A stretch of 64,000 nt of DNA from positions 230,889 through 294,888 of the forward strand of contig NZ_BMGL01000001.1 in assembly GCF_014640175.1 (NCBI RefSeq), read 5' to 3'. Source of the stretch: Psychroflexus salis. Its GTDB lineage: Bacteria; Bacteroidota; Bacteroidia; Flavobacteriales; Flavobacteriaceae. Positions 8,373 through 18,554 of the stretch are shown here, piece by piece. Made by a program: the position numbers and the translations under genes. The notes beneath the pieces were generated by a model that was not told the DNA's origin, searched no databases, and saw only the letters and a list, made by a program, of their open reading frames with translations. Within the stretch, counting starts at the first letter, position 1. Every line of letters begins with the position of its first letter.

Positions 8373-10460
8373 CTAAAGTTTAATTAGTTTGAATTGCCAG
8401 AAGATACCACCTCCAATATCGATGCTCACATTAATAGTATTAGCATCTTGAAAGGTTACATTGTATGTTATTGAGTCTGGAACAGGTACATTTGGTAACT
8501 CACCTTGATTATTTGCCTTAGCCAAACCAATATATGCGCCAGCACCGTTAAGCGTTAGCGTGCCTGCTGCTTCATCGTAGACATAAGTTGCTGGGCTAGA
8601 ACCGTCGTGAGGCGCAACAGGAGTGCCACAGGCATCTCCACCGCCTTGCCAGCCTTCGATCCAAGACTGGTCTCCTAAAACATTTGTAAATGAACCGTCT
8701 GCTCCAAAAACATAATTATCATCGAAATAACAATCTCTTAAATCAACACAAGCTGCATCGCAAGAAAAGAAACTAATATCACCCATAGAAGGACCAACTC
8801 CTAAAGAACCGGCTTCTGGAGCCATTTGCCACACACCAGTTAATGGAGTAGCCGGTGGTAATTCTCTTACTAATTTAAATTGCCAAAATATCCCCCCTCC
8901 TATGTCTATATTTACATCTATTTCATTAGGGCCAGTAAAAGTTACGTTATAAGTAATTGAATCTGGAACAGGAACATTAGGTAATTCTCCTTGGTTATTA
9001 GCTTTTGCTAGACCAATATATGCTCCGACACCGTTAAGGGTTACCGTACCCGCTGCTTCATCGTAGACATAAGTTGCTGGGTTAGAACCGTCGTGAGGCG
9101 CCACAGGAGTGCCGCATGCATCGCCACCACCTTGCCAACCTTCAATCCAAGATTCGGCGCCTAAATCATTTGTGAATGAGCCGTCTGCTCCAAAAATATA
9201 ACTATCATCAAAATAGCAAGCTCTTAAATCAACACAACCCACATCGCAAGAAAAGAAGCTAATATCACCAACTGAAGGACCTACACCAAGTGAACCAGCT
9301 TGTGGTGCCATTTTCCAAGTCCCTTGTAAACCTTCTGGAACATTGCTAGGCGCTTTATAAAAATATACATTATCTATAAAGAAATCGAAAGTCCCTACTG
9401 GTAAACCAGAGAATATTAATTGTTGAATTGAACTAATCGATGTCATCCCTGCGTCTGTGAAATTTGACATTGGGATATCTATTGAAACCCATTCGTTTTG
9501 TGGTATATCTTCAATTACAATTTCTGCTTCTGTAGGTGTGCCTCCTAAATCTACTAATTTAATTCTAAAAGTAGTAGCGTTTAAGCTCCAGAAATCTAAA
9601 TGAAATGCATCCATGCCTGAAGCATCTACAGCATCTTCATCATAAAATTCAACTCCTACAAAATCTGCATCTGCATAAAACTTCGTATCGTTTCCATTAA
9701 TTTGGATGTCTGTAAGAACGCTTGTACTCCATTCGGAACGCCAAGAACTTACATTAACGTCTAATTCGTATGCGTTGCTGTACATTGAAATTACATCTGA
9801 ATCTTGTCTATTAGGTGGGTTTGGTGCTGCAACTAAGGGTTGTAAAATTTCAGTAACTTCGAACTCTTCCGTGTAAGAAACGGTTTCTATAGCGGCACTA
9901 AAAGCGGTTACTGTAATGGTGTACGTTCCAGCTTCATCATATTGATATGAAACTGTATCGTCAATATTAGCAGTTAAAGGCTCAAGGTCTGGCACTCCAA
10001 AATCAACTTCATAAGATAAAGCGAAATCTGCCGAAGCAGTAACATTAACTTGTCTTGAAATAGAAGAGTCGTTTTCAATAAACACCTCTAAATTTTCTGG
10101 AGCTTGAAATGAAACGTCGATAGTTTGAATCGATGTTGTAGATAAACCATTAAGACCATTGGCTGTAATAGATAATTCGTAGCTGCCTTCTTCGTAAATA
10201 TGGTCGACGCTAGAACCTGGCTCAATTAAATCTGATACTTCAGATCCATCACCAAAATCGAGAACATAGTTAATAGCTCCTTCTGCTAATGGAATAATAG
10301 TTACTAAGCCTGTGTTATCTTGTGTAACGCTTACTTTAGCAGAAACATTTATAGGTGGCTCTGTGTTATTTAGAAAATCTTTATAATCGTCTTCATCTTT
10401 ACAACCGAAAAGAGACAAAACAACAATAAAGATGCTTAAAATATATTTTACTTTTTTCAT
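8373..10460 (-). CDS. PKD-domain surface glycan-binding lipoprotein with duplicated C-terminal module
   Basis: This 695-residue lipoprotein (LSLFGC, Cys20) sits just after susD, where SusE-type glycan-binding proteins are usually encoded. Two PKD-like domains (about 35-115 and 118-205; NYVLDFGDGSE and SYEVDFGVPD) precede a jelly-roll carbohydrate-binding module (about 215-370, ending FDFFIDNVYFYK). Residues about 378-535 and 540-695 are two near-identical copies of one module, each with SLGVGPS, GDISFFSCD, GGGDACGTPVAPHDG and GGGIFWQFKL. It probably holds the beta-glucan at the SusC/SusD complex. There is no catalytic motif. Confidence 0.88.
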   Translation of the reverse strand: MKKVKYILSIFIVVLSLFGCKDEDDYKDFLNNTEPPINVSAKVSVTQDNTGLVTIIPLAEGAINYVLDFGDGSEVSDLIEPGSSVDHIYEEGSYELSITANGLNGLSTTSIQTIDVSFQAPENLEVFIENDSSISRQVNVTASADFALSYEVDFGVPDLEPLTANIDDTVSYQYDEAGTYTITVTAFSAAIETVSYTEEFEVTEILQPLVAAPNPPNRQDSDVISMYSNAYELDVNVSSWRSEWSTSVLTDIQINGNDTKFYADADFVGVEFYDEDAVDASGMDAFHLDFWSLNATTFRIKLVDLGGTPTEAEIVIEDIPQNEWVSIDIPMSNFTDAGMTSISSIQQLIFSGLPVGTFDFFIDNVYFYKAPSNVPEGLQGTWKMAPQAGSLGVGPSVGDISFFSCDVGCVDLRACYFDDSYIFGADGSFTNDLGAESWIEGWQGGGDACGTPVAPHDGSNPATYVYDEAAGTVTLNGVGAYIGLAKANNQGELPNVPVPDSITYNVTFTGPNEIDVNIDIGGGIFWQFKLVRELPPATPLTGVWQMAPEAGSLGVGPSMGDISFFSCDAACVDLRDCYFDDNYVFGADGSFTNVLGDQSWIEGWQGGGDACGTPVAPHDGSSPATYVYDEAAGTLTLNGAGAYIGLAKANNQGELPNVPVPDSITYNVTFQDANTINVSIDIGGGIFWQFKLIKL
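8389..9333 (-). repeat. Intragenic tandem duplication of a glycan-binding module
   Basis: Two tandem units of about 465 bp (roughly 8389-8851 and 8870-9333) encode the duplicated C-terminal module of the PKD lipoprotein. They are highly alike at protein level and share long identical DNA stretches, while many third codon positions differ, so the duplication is not the newest event in the gene. Confidence 0.85.
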
Positions 10461-10478
10461 AATTCAAATTTTTATCTT

Positions 10479-11957
10479 TTAATATCCTGCATTTTGTTCC
10501 CAATTGCCCTGAGAGAATTGTATTTCTTCTAATGGAACAGGAAATACTTCATTTTTATTAGCTGTAAATCCTTCGATATTTTGGGCGGCTCTGCCTGTTC
10601 TAACTAGATCAAAAAAGCGATGACCTTCGCCTACAAGTTCTAATCTTCTTTCAGAGTAGATGTTCTCTAAGAGTGCATTACCTGAAGAGTCTAAATCGTC
10701 AAGCCCAGCTCTATTCCTTACTTGATTTACATATCCTCTTGCTAATTCATCATTACCACCACCTCTTATTAAGGCCTCTGCAGCCATTAACAATACATCA
10801 GCATAACGAATTGCTCTGTAATTATTAGGTTGTGTTAAGTTAGCATCAGGTTCATTTTCTGCAATTCTTGGAATATATTTCCTGTTATAATAACCAGTAT
10901 GCCCAGTATCTGGATCTTGGTTTCCAATATTAAAATCTGCACTATTATCGGCTGCCCATTCTTCAATGTTTAAGATGCTAACATCTCTTCTTAAGTCGTT
11001 TTCATTATAAGCATTGTAAATATCTTCTCTAGGTAAGATAAAGCCAAATCCTGGTTCAAAAGTAGGGCCGTTATAACCTCTAACTCCACTAAATCCTACC
11101 ATAACGTTTCCTGTACTACACTGTAAACAATCAAAACTTGCTCCTAAAGCTCCAGTATATTGAATTTCAAAAACAGATTCTGCACTATTTTCGCCAACAA
11201 ACTCAAATAAGTTTTCGTAGGATTCGTTTCCTTGCGTTCCGTAAAGGTGAAATTGGCCAGAGTTAATTACATCAGTTAATTCTGCAACTGCAGCTCCAAA
11301 ATTTTCTTGGTAAAGGTATACTTTACCTAAAAGTGCTTTCGCTGAAAATTGATTGGCTCTCCAAACTTCTTGTGCAGATGGGGACATATTTTCGATAGCA
11401 AACAACAAGTCTGCTTCAATATATGCATACACATCTTCTATACTAGCTCTTGGCAGTGAAGTTTCTTCACCTAACAAAAATCTACCTTCTGGTTTGATCG
11501 GAATTTCACCAAAAAAGCGAACCAAATTAAAGTTAAAAAACGCTCGTAAGAATCGTGCTTCTGCAAGTATTTGATTTTTACCATCAAATTCGATATTATC
11601 TTTATTTTCGACCATAAAGCTGGCTCTATAAACTCCCGCATAATTAAAATTCCATACATCTCTTAATTGCTGATTTATTGGTGTATGTATCATTCTATCT
11701 ATCTGCTGCCAACCAATAACATCTGTTGGGCTTTCTCCACCAGCATTGATATCGTCCGAAGCAATTTCTGCCAACATAACACTAGCGTAGTTAGACTGTA
11801 ACAAGTCGTAAACAGCAATCAAGCCATTGTAATAATCTTCTTCAGATAAAAAGAAGTTTTCTGAGTCTACCGTAAATGGTGGGTCTACTTCAACAAAATC
11901 GTCTGAACATGAAAAGCTTATTAAAGCGATCAATAAGATTGTGATATATTTTTTCAT
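10479..11957 (-). CDS. SusD/RagB nutrient-binding outer-membrane lipoprotein
   Basis: A 492-residue SusD-family protein with lipoprotein signal (LISFSC, Cys17). The N-terminal tetratricopeptide-like helices include LAEARFLRAFFNFNLVRFFG (residues about 130-150). The C-terminal SusD domain includes NNYRAIRYADVLLMAAEALI and the conserved ERRLELVGEGHRFFDLVRTG. It forms the lid of the SusC transporter and binds glucan chains for import. The gene lies 18 bp after susC and 18 bp before the PKD lipoprotein. Confidence 0.95.
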   Translation of the reverse strand: MKKYITILLIALISFSCSDDFVEVDPPFTVDSENFFLSEEDYYNGLIAVYDLLQSNYASVMLAEIASDDINAGGESPTDVIGWQQIDRMIHTPINQQLRDVWNFNYAGVYRASFMVENKDNIEFDGKNQILAEARFLRAFFNFNLVRFFGEIPIKPEGRFLLGEETSLPRASIEDVYAYIEADLLFAIENMSPSAQEVWRANQFSAKALLGKVYLYQENFGAAVAELTDVINSGQFHLYGTQGNESYENLFEFVGENSAESVFEIQYTGALGASFDCLQCSTGNVMVGFSGVRGYNGPTFEPGFGFILPREDIYNAYNENDLRRDVSILNIEEWAADNSADFNIGNQDPDTGHTGYYNRKYIPRIAENEPDANLTQPNNYRAIRYADVLLMAAEALIRGGGNDELARGYVNQVRNRAGLDDLDSSGNALLENIYSERRLELVGEGHRFFDLVRTGRAAQNIEGFTANKNEVFPVPLEEIQFSQGNWEQNAGY

Positions 11958-11975
11958 TGTGCTAAAAATTTAAAA

Positions 11976-14900
11976 TTAAAATTGAGCATTTAGTCCAAGA
12001 ATGGCTGTCCTTGGTAATGGATAAAAACCGAAATCTATTCCGCCTCCAATTGGCGCACCTGTTGATGCAGTAGGGTCATAGCCAGAGTAGTTAGTAAAAG
12101 TGAATACATTATCTACCTTAGCATAAAGTCGAAGATTAGAAATTTTTATTTTTTCAAGCAGTTGTGGTTTAAAATTATAACCTACGCTAACTGTTTGTAC
12201 TCTTAAAAAAGAACCATCTTCTACGAAAAAATCAGAAAAAACACGATTGGCTGTTGCTCCAGAAGTTAGTCTTGGCACTTCGTTGCTTGTTCCAGGTCCA
12301 ACCCATCGATCCATGTTGTATGACATCATATTTACATTGGGTTGGTCTCTTTCAAAATTTCTAACAATATCGTTTCCTATATTAGCAAACATATATGTAG
12401 AAAAATCAAATTGCTTGTATTTAAGGCTTAAGTTATACCCTAGAGTAAATTCAGGTATAGGGCTACCAATTCGTTTTCTGTCATTTAAATCTATCACTCC
12501 GTCTCCATTTGCATCTACAAATCTCAAATCTCCTGGCTGAGCATTTGCTCCTAGCGCCAATTGAGATGGATGAGCTGCTACTTCTTCGGGAGTTTGAAAA
12601 ATTCCATTAGTTTGATATCCGTAGAAATAACCAATAGGTTGTCCTACTTCCATTCTTGATGGAGCGGGTTGCCCAACACCGAATTGTCCGCCTTCTAAAA
12701 AGTCTGCACCATTTATGCCTGTTACTTCATTGGTAAGAGTAGATATGTTAAAGCTAGTGCTTATGCTTAAATCTTCTGTCCAATTATCAGAATAGGAAAT
12801 TTCAAATTCAACCCCTTGGTTACGCACATCACCAGCATTAATTGTAGGTGCAGATGATCCTGGCGCTGTAATTCCAGTAATTCCTGTAACTGGAATACCA
12901 GGGATTAATAAATCTTTGGTATCTTTTTGGAAATAATCTACTACCAAGTTTAATTTATTGTTCCAAAGTCTTAAATCAAAACCAATATCAAACATGGTGG
13001 TTTCTTCCCATTTTACATTTGGATTCGATAATGGACCTAAAGATTGGCCTTGTATAATTCCAGTGGTAGGATCTACATAATTTGCAGAACCTGTCATTAA
13101 GGATCTATATAAAAAATCTCCTATTCTGTCATTTCCTAAAATACCAAAACTACCTCTAACCTTTAAAAAATCTATGGCATCTACTTTTGGGAAAAAGTCT
13201 TCATCTGAAGCAATCCAACCTGCTGTGGCCGAAGGGAAATATCCAAATCTATTATCTGGACCAAATCGTGTGGTTGCGTCTCTTCTTAACATCCCTGAAA
13301 AAAGATATTTATCTTTCAAGGTATATTGGACTCTTCCAAAGTAAGAAAGCCTTCTTACATCGTAAGCAAATGAACCAGCGTTAAGTTGATCTCCAGTTCC
13401 AGTTGCGCTACCAATATTTGCAAATTCCCAAGAATTGTTAGGAACACCTGTTCTAGTTGCATTTACATTTTCTCCAAACTGTTTAAAAATATTCATTCCC
13501 ACTACAAAAGTTAGGTCGTGGATGTCATTAAATTTATTTGAATAAGTATGAAAGATGTCGACAGTGTAGTCGTAGTCACTTTGTTGATTTTGAATAACCA
13601 AGTTATCATCTAATCGGTTAAAAACCTTATTTGGACCGTAGTTGAATATTGGTAAAAACTCTCTGTATCTGGAATTAGCAGAATTAAAACCTATTCTAGC
13701 TTGGATATCTACATTTTTCATATACTCAAATGTAGCATGAATGTTACCGCTTAAACGATTAGCTATTCCTTCGTTATACGTGTTTCTAATTTGTGTTAGT
13801 GGGTTTACTACCTCATTACCTAAGTCAATTTCACCTGTTAAATTATCTACATTGCGGCCAATTGTTGGGGCCATGTTAATTGCATTAAAAAGAACTGAGC
13901 CTAATCCAAAGGTGTTAAGGTTCCTATTTTCAGTACGGAAATAAGAAAGTGTAGTTTTTAAATTGAATTTATCTGTTAAGTCTGAATTTAAATTAAGCTG
14001 AGCAGTTTGTCTTTTAAAACCAGATTTATCGCCACCAACTATACCTTCTTGTTCTAATTGAGATGCGCTTAATCGATAAGTTGTTTTTTCTGAGCCACCG
14101 CGAACAGAAATATTATGACTTACAACTGGAGCAGTTTCAAAAACTTCTTTTTGCCAATCTGTGCCTGTACCCAAGCTGTTAATATTTTGGAGTGGATTAA
14201 CTTGTCCAGCATTAGTATACTTTTCGTTCATCAATATGCCATATTCCGTAGCATTTAAAAGAGGCAAACTACGAGTTGTTTCCTGTAAGCCATAATACGT
14301 AGAATACTCAAACTGCGCTGCTTGGTTTTTAGATCCTGACTTGGTAGTAACGAGTACAACACCATTTGCACCTAATGTTCCGTAAATTGCCGCTTGTGCA
14401 TCTTTTAAAACAGTAATGTTTTCAATATCCTGCGGGTTTATAGAATTAAGACCTCCTTCGTATTGATAACCATCTAGTATAATAAGCGGTTTGTTATTAC
14501 CATTGGTAGAGACCCCGCGAATCCTAATGTTGGCTTCTGCTCCAGGTGCTCCACCTTGTGGAGTAACATTTACACCAGATACAGTACCTTGTAAGGATTG
14601 AGCGGCATTAAGAGGTTCTAACTTCTTAATGGACTCTGAACCTACTTTTGAAACTGCTCCAGTAATGTTTCTTCTAGAAGACTTACCATAACCTATTACG
14701 ACCACATCGTCCAAAGCTTCGGTATCGGGCTGTAACACAATTTCAAACTTAGTTTGACCATTTACTGGTATTTTTTGAGTAACAAAACCCAAATAAGATA
14801 CCACTATAGTTGCACTTGGTGAAACATTAGATAAACTGAAATTTCCATCGAAATCTGTAGATGTTCCGTTTTGTGTGCCTTCGACTGAAACATTTGCGTC

Positions 14901-15014
14901 GGGTAAGGGTATGTTACTACTGCCATCGATAACAGTTCCTGATATCTCGATAGTTTGTGCAAATACACCCAAACTTATTACGCTGCATAAAATGAATAAA
15001 TAGTTTTTGAGCAT
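11976..15014 (-). CDS. SusC/RagA TonB-linked outer-membrane transporter
   Basis: The 1012-residue protein has a signal peptide (ending SLGVFAQ), a carboxypeptidase-regulatory-like domain (about 22-100, GTVIDGSSNIPLPDANVSVE), a TonB box-like segment DDVVVIGYG, and a plug with the SusC signature LKDAQAAIYGTLGANGVVLV (about residue 200). A 22-strand-type barrel ends YPLPRTAILGLNAQF. It imports oligosaccharides together with the SusD lipoprotein, powered by TonB. It is the first structural gene of the locus; the 235 bp upstream should hold the main regulated promoter. Confidence 0.96.
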   Translation of the reverse strand: MLKNYLFILCSVISLGVFAQTIEISGTVIDGSSNIPLPDANVSVEGTQNGTSTDFDGNFSLSNVSPSATIVVSYLGFVTQKIPVNGQTKFEIVLQPDTEALDDVVVIGYGKSSRRNITGAVSKVGSESIKKLEPLNAAQSLQGTVSGVNVTPQGGAPGAEANIRIRGVSTNGNNKPLIILDGYQYEGGLNSINPQDIENITVLKDAQAAIYGTLGANGVVLVTTKSGSKNQAAQFEYSTYYGLQETTRSLPLLNATEYGILMNEKYTNAGQVNPLQNINSLGTGTDWQKEVFETAPVVSHNISVRGGSEKTTYRLSASQLEQEGIVGGDKSGFKRQTAQLNLNSDLTDKFNLKTTLSYFRTENRNLNTFGLGSVLFNAINMAPTIGRNVDNLTGEIDLGNEVVNPLTQIRNTYNEGIANRLSGNIHATFEYMKNVDIQARIGFNSANSRYREFLPIFNYGPNKVFNRLDDNLVIQNQQSDYDYTVDIFHTYSNKFNDIHDLTFVVGMNIFKQFGENVNATRTGVPNNSWEFANIGSATGTGDQLNAGSFAYDVRRLSYFGRVQYTLKDKYLFSGMLRRDATTRFGPDNRFGYFPSATAGWIASDEDFFPKVDAIDFLKVRGSFGILGNDRIGDFLYRSLMTGSANYVDPTTGIIQGQSLGPLSNPNVKWEETTMFDIGFDLRLWNNKLNLVVDYFQKDTKDLLIPGIPVTGITGITAPGSSAPTINAGDVRNQGVEFEISYSDNWTEDLSISTSFNISTLTNEVTGINGADFLEGGQFGVGQPAPSRMEVGQPIGYFYGYQTNGIFQTPEEVAAHPSQLALGANAQPGDLRFVDANGDGVIDLNDRKRIGSPIPEFTLGYNLSLKYKQFDFSTYMFANIGNDIVRNFERDQPNVNMMSYNMDRWVGPGTSNEVPRLTSGATANRVFSDFFVEDGSFLRVQTVSVGYNFKPQLLEKIKISNLRLYAKVDNVFTFTNYSGYDPTASTGAPIGGGIDFGFYPLPRTAILGLNAQF

Positions 15015-15249
15015 GACTAAAAGATTTTGAAATAAAAATAGCTTAACAATATTATAAATTGGTTAACATTGTATTTACAAAAAAACTACAACGCTATAGT
15101 AAATTTAAAACATTTTTAATTATTTATCTATATTTCTGATTTTCTTATAATTAAATATGGTAATTAAATAATAATTAAATTTAAAAAAACATTTAAAGAC
15201 CTTAAGATAGAGGTTAAATGTAGTGTTATTTTTAACAAATGTATTGTTT

Positions 15250-18078
15250 TTAGATCTCTAAAATGTAGTTTGTTAAGCTAGTTTCCCTGTCCAAATCCAT
15301 CTTTTTACGCAAACGATATCGTTTAACTTCTACACTTTTAATTGAAATATTAAAAAGTGGAGCTATTTCTTTAGATGAAAGGTTGAGTCTTAAATAAGCA
15401 CACAATCTCAAGTCGTTTGGAGTTAAAGATGGGTGCTTTGTTTTAATTTTCTTTAAAAAATCTTTATCTGCATTATTAAAAGCTTCTTCAAAGAACTTCC
15501 AGTCGTCTGAGTTATTTAAATTCTTGTCGATAATTCTTAAAATTCGTTTTATAGCAGTAGACTCTTGTGTTAGTTTTTTTAATTCACTTTTTATACTATT
15601 AAGAAACTCATTCTTTTTAATCAAACTCATTGTTGAGATAGCTAATTCTCGATTTTTGCTTTCAATATCTTGCTGTAGTTTTTCATTTTTAATATTCATT
15701 AAATTTTGCTCTGATTCAAGCTTATTGATTTCAAGAAAGCGTTGATTTTCTGCTTTTATTTTCTTCTTTTGTCTTTTGTAATATTGTTTGTAAATATTAT
15801 GAATAGTAATGATTACAAGTAAAAGGATAATAATATAAACAGTAATCATTAAGTTAGAAAGCAATTTAGGTCTTTTAATTGTAAAAGGAAATTGTATTTG
15901 AGTTGCAGAAGTTTTTGAGCCTCTTTTAGCTCGAGCTTCAAAAGTGTAATCTCCAAAAGAGAGATTATTAAAACTAACCTTATTCTTGGTATGCCAATTA
16001 CTCCATTGATCGGATAGACCTTTCAGTCTATATTGATATTCAATTTCGTAAAGATTATCGAATAATGCTGAGCTAAAATTGAACTGTAAATTATTGCTTT
16101 TGTTTTCAAGTACAGTTGCATCGTTTAAAGGTAAGTATTCTAATGGTTCGTCTAAAGAATTTACCTGTACAGAATTTAAAGTTAAATTAAAAGATTCTTC
16201 CATTGCTTTTAATCGGTATAAATCTAAGAGTAAATAACCTTGCGAATTACCAAATAAATAGGTGTTTTCTGAAAATTTGGTTATATTCTCATAACCTATC
16301 ATAGCGTTTCTTACATGACTAGGAATTGGTATAAATAAGGATTCGAAATCTCCATTTAATTTACTAGGTGAAATAAAATTAATTCCCTTATTGGTGAAAG
16401 ACCAAATTGAATTATTAGAATTTTCAGGAATAAGTTTACCTGAAGAATAGGTGCTTGTATCGAAACTTAAATTACTTAAGGTAGAATCCTTTTTAAATTT
16501 ATTTTCTTGTTCATGGTAGTAAAAAACCCCTTCTTCATAAGCGTACAAAACCTTGTCGTCGAATTTAGTAATGCTTGAATATAGCCCTTTTTCAATTTCG
16601 TTATGCTGAAAAGAAGAATCTACATTGGTATAATTAGCATTCAAATTAAGATGAAAAACACCTTTGTATTCGTGGTTAATAATTAACTCATTGGGCTTAG
16701 AAAATTCAACAAACTTAGAAGATATATGAAAGCCATCTACAGCATTTCGGTAAAACCAGCCTTCATCACCAAGACTTAAGACACCTAAACCGTTATATGT
16801 ACCTAATAATAGCAAGTTAGGTCGATTAGGAATTTTTTTAAAACACCAAGTGCCGGGTGCTCCTTGTAATACTTTAAGCTCAAAATCAGCAACAATAAAT
16901 GCCCCATTATTATGACCACAAAACAAACTGTTTTTATGTACAAATAAATTCCAAACCTGTCCGCTAGAATTTTTAACCAATTTAAATTCTTGAGATGCGG
17001 CATCAAGGGCTTTATAAAAAAGCCCTTGATTTGTTCCTAAGTACAAAACCCCTTGATGAACTATGGATGTATAAACAGTACCGACATTTCCGCTACCATC
17101 ACTATAAATTCGTACTGGAAGTGACAAATTAATACAACTTATACCATTATCAAGACCTAACCAAATATTGTAATCCGCATCTTCAAAAATATTTAAAATC
17201 GTATTGTTGTTAAGTCTTTTATTCTGGTTGATATGATAAATAATATTACCATCTTGATCTAAAAAAACCACTCCGTTAGAGATAGTTCCTAAAACAAGTT
17301 TACCAGAATGTGTTTGTAAACTGCTGTAAACAGTTAAAGAACTTAAAAAGTCGCTATTTTTGTTACCCCATACTGCAGGTTCCTTTTCTAATGTAAAAAT
17401 TCCGTTTTTATCGGTTTGAACTAGAATTTGATTGCCATAAGCATAAATATTTATAACTAAATTATCAGTAAAAATAGGGTGGTTACTTATTAATTTAGAA
17501 GTTCCATTTACCAATTGAAATATTCCTTTGTTAGGCACATTATAATATAGTTCGTTATTAACAACAAAAAGTTTAAATAACTCTGGTATGTTGTCTACTT
17601 TATTGATTGTATTTTCTTGGGAATCATAAAAGTAAATATTGTTTAAAGATTGAAAAATAACAAACTTATTTAAGCTTATAATTTTCCAAAATTGCTCATC
17701 TTCTTCAAGTTGAAGATCATATTCTTTTACTAAAGATTGGTAATTAAAATTTCCTTTCTGGTCTTTTTCCCAATATCCAAAATCTTTGTAACAGCCTGTA
17801 TATATTGTTTGTTTAACAGCGTGAACTGATCGTATAATGCTTTCATTTGGAGAAGGATACAAAGTCCAATTCTCTCCATTAAAATTGAGTAAGCCTTTAT
17901 TATTTGCAACAAATATTTGTTTGTCTTCTGTTTGAGAGATAGACCAGTTTTGGTTATCGGCTTGATATTCTAAAGGTGTGAAATTATTTATAGGGGGGAG
18001 TTCTTGTGCGAAAAAGTTAATGGATAATAAAATAGCTATTAAACTAATACAGTTAGTTGATTTAAAAACTTTATCCAT
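15250..18078 (-). CDS. Membrane-spanning propeller/Y_Y_Y/HTH regulator of the beta-glucan locus
   Basis: A 942-residue sensor-regulator. A signal peptide (to about residue 24) leads into a periplasmic two-component-regulator-type beta-propeller (about 30-640; blades such as IWSFTNKGINFIS). A Y_Y_Y domain follows (about 650-735; YRLKGLSDQWSNW), then one transmembrane helix (about 743-763; ITVYIIILLLVIITI), a coiled coil (about 770-850) and a C-terminal LuxR-type helix-turn-helix (about 886-942; LNLSSKEIAPLFNISIKSVE). There is no histidine kinase or receiver domain, so sensing and DNA binding are on one chain. Its position upstream of susC on the same strand suggests it controls this locus in response to glucan fragments. 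Confidence 0.9.
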   Translation of the reverse strand: MDKVFKSTNCISLIAILLSINFFAQELPPINNFTPLEYQADNQNWSISQTEDKQIFVANNKGLLNFNGENWTLYPSPNESIIRSVHAVKQTIYTGCYKDFGYWEKDQKGNFNYQSLVKEYDLQLEEDEQFWKIISLNKFVIFQSLNNIYFYDSQENTINKVDNIPELFKLFVVNNELYYNVPNKGIFQLVNGTSKLISNHPIFTDNLVINIYAYGNQILVQTDKNGIFTLEKEPAVWGNKNSDFLSSLTVYSSLQTHSGKLVLGTISNGVVFLDQDGNIIYHINQNKRLNNNTILNIFEDADYNIWLGLDNGISCINLSLPVRIYSDGSGNVGTVYTSIVHQGVLYLGTNQGLFYKALDAASQEFKLVKNSSGQVWNLFVHKNSLFCGHNNGAFIVADFELKVLQGAPGTWCFKKIPNRPNLLLLGTYNGLGVLSLGDEGWFYRNAVDGFHISSKFVEFSKPNELIINHEYKGVFHLNLNANYTNVDSSFQHNEIEKGLYSSITKFDDKVLYAYEEGVFYYHEQENKFKKDSTLSNLSFDTSTYSSGKLIPENSNNSIWSFTNKGINFISPSKLNGDFESLFIPIPSHVRNAMIGYENITKFSENTYLFGNSQGYLLLDLYRLKAMEESFNLTLNSVQVNSLDEPLEYLPLNDATVLENKSNNLQFNFSSALFDNLYEIEYQYRLKGLSDQWSNWHTKNKVSFNNLSFGDYTFEARAKRGSKTSATQIQFPFTIKRPKLLSNLMITVYIIILLLVIITIHNIYKQYYKRQKKKIKAENQRFLEINKLESEQNLMNIKNEKLQQDIESKNRELAISTMSLIKKNEFLNSIKSELKKLTQESTAIKRILRIIDKNLNNSDDWKFFEEAFNNADKDFLKKIKTKHPSLTPNDLRLCAYLRLNLSSKEIAPLFNISIKSVEVKRYRLRKKMDLDRETSLTNYILEI

Positions 18079-18554
18079 AACTAAAATAATTACCTTAAAT
18101 TAATAAAAAGCATACAATAAAAGCCAAACTAAATTTATAATTAAAAATTAGTTCATGTTAAAACAACACTCTATTTTGTTGTAAAATTGGGTTACAATAA
18201 TTTGTTGCAATTTAGTAAGATAATCTAAATAAATCTATTTTTGTATAGGTAAAATTAAGGTTGGTATGGGTAAATAGAAATAAAATTATAGGTATAGCAT
18301 GTTGCTTTATTACTATTTCCCGTGTTCTAAATTAAATAGATTAGGTTGATTTGTTGTAAAAATTATAGATAAGAGCTTTCAATACATTCTTTTTTGTAAA
18401 TCAGAGATTAAAAATTTATATGTTGGTAAACATTAGTATATAATGAGTAAAAATGAAACACAAAAACATCATAAAATAAACTTAATGAAGGCTTTAAAAG
18501 ATGTTGTGGTATGTTTTTTGGTAAACTCAATTAAAATATATAAAAAAGAAAACT
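18079..18554. other. Gene-free region between the regulator and the SPFH gene
   Basis: These 476 bp separate two divergently transcribed genes and must carry both promoters. The sequence is very AT-rich. I see no open reading frame with family-like sequence, no strong hairpin and no clear TAnnTTTG element at a useful distance. Confidence 0.5.

Noticed and set aside
15236..15243. TACATTTG on the minus strand as the susC promoter
   Set aside because: It lies about 220 bp upstream of the susC start, immediately beside the regulator's stop codon; the match may be chance, so I did not list it as a feature.
18486..18554. ATG upstream of the SPFH gene as an alternative start
   Set aside because: It is in a different frame from the SPFH protein and gives no recognisable product.
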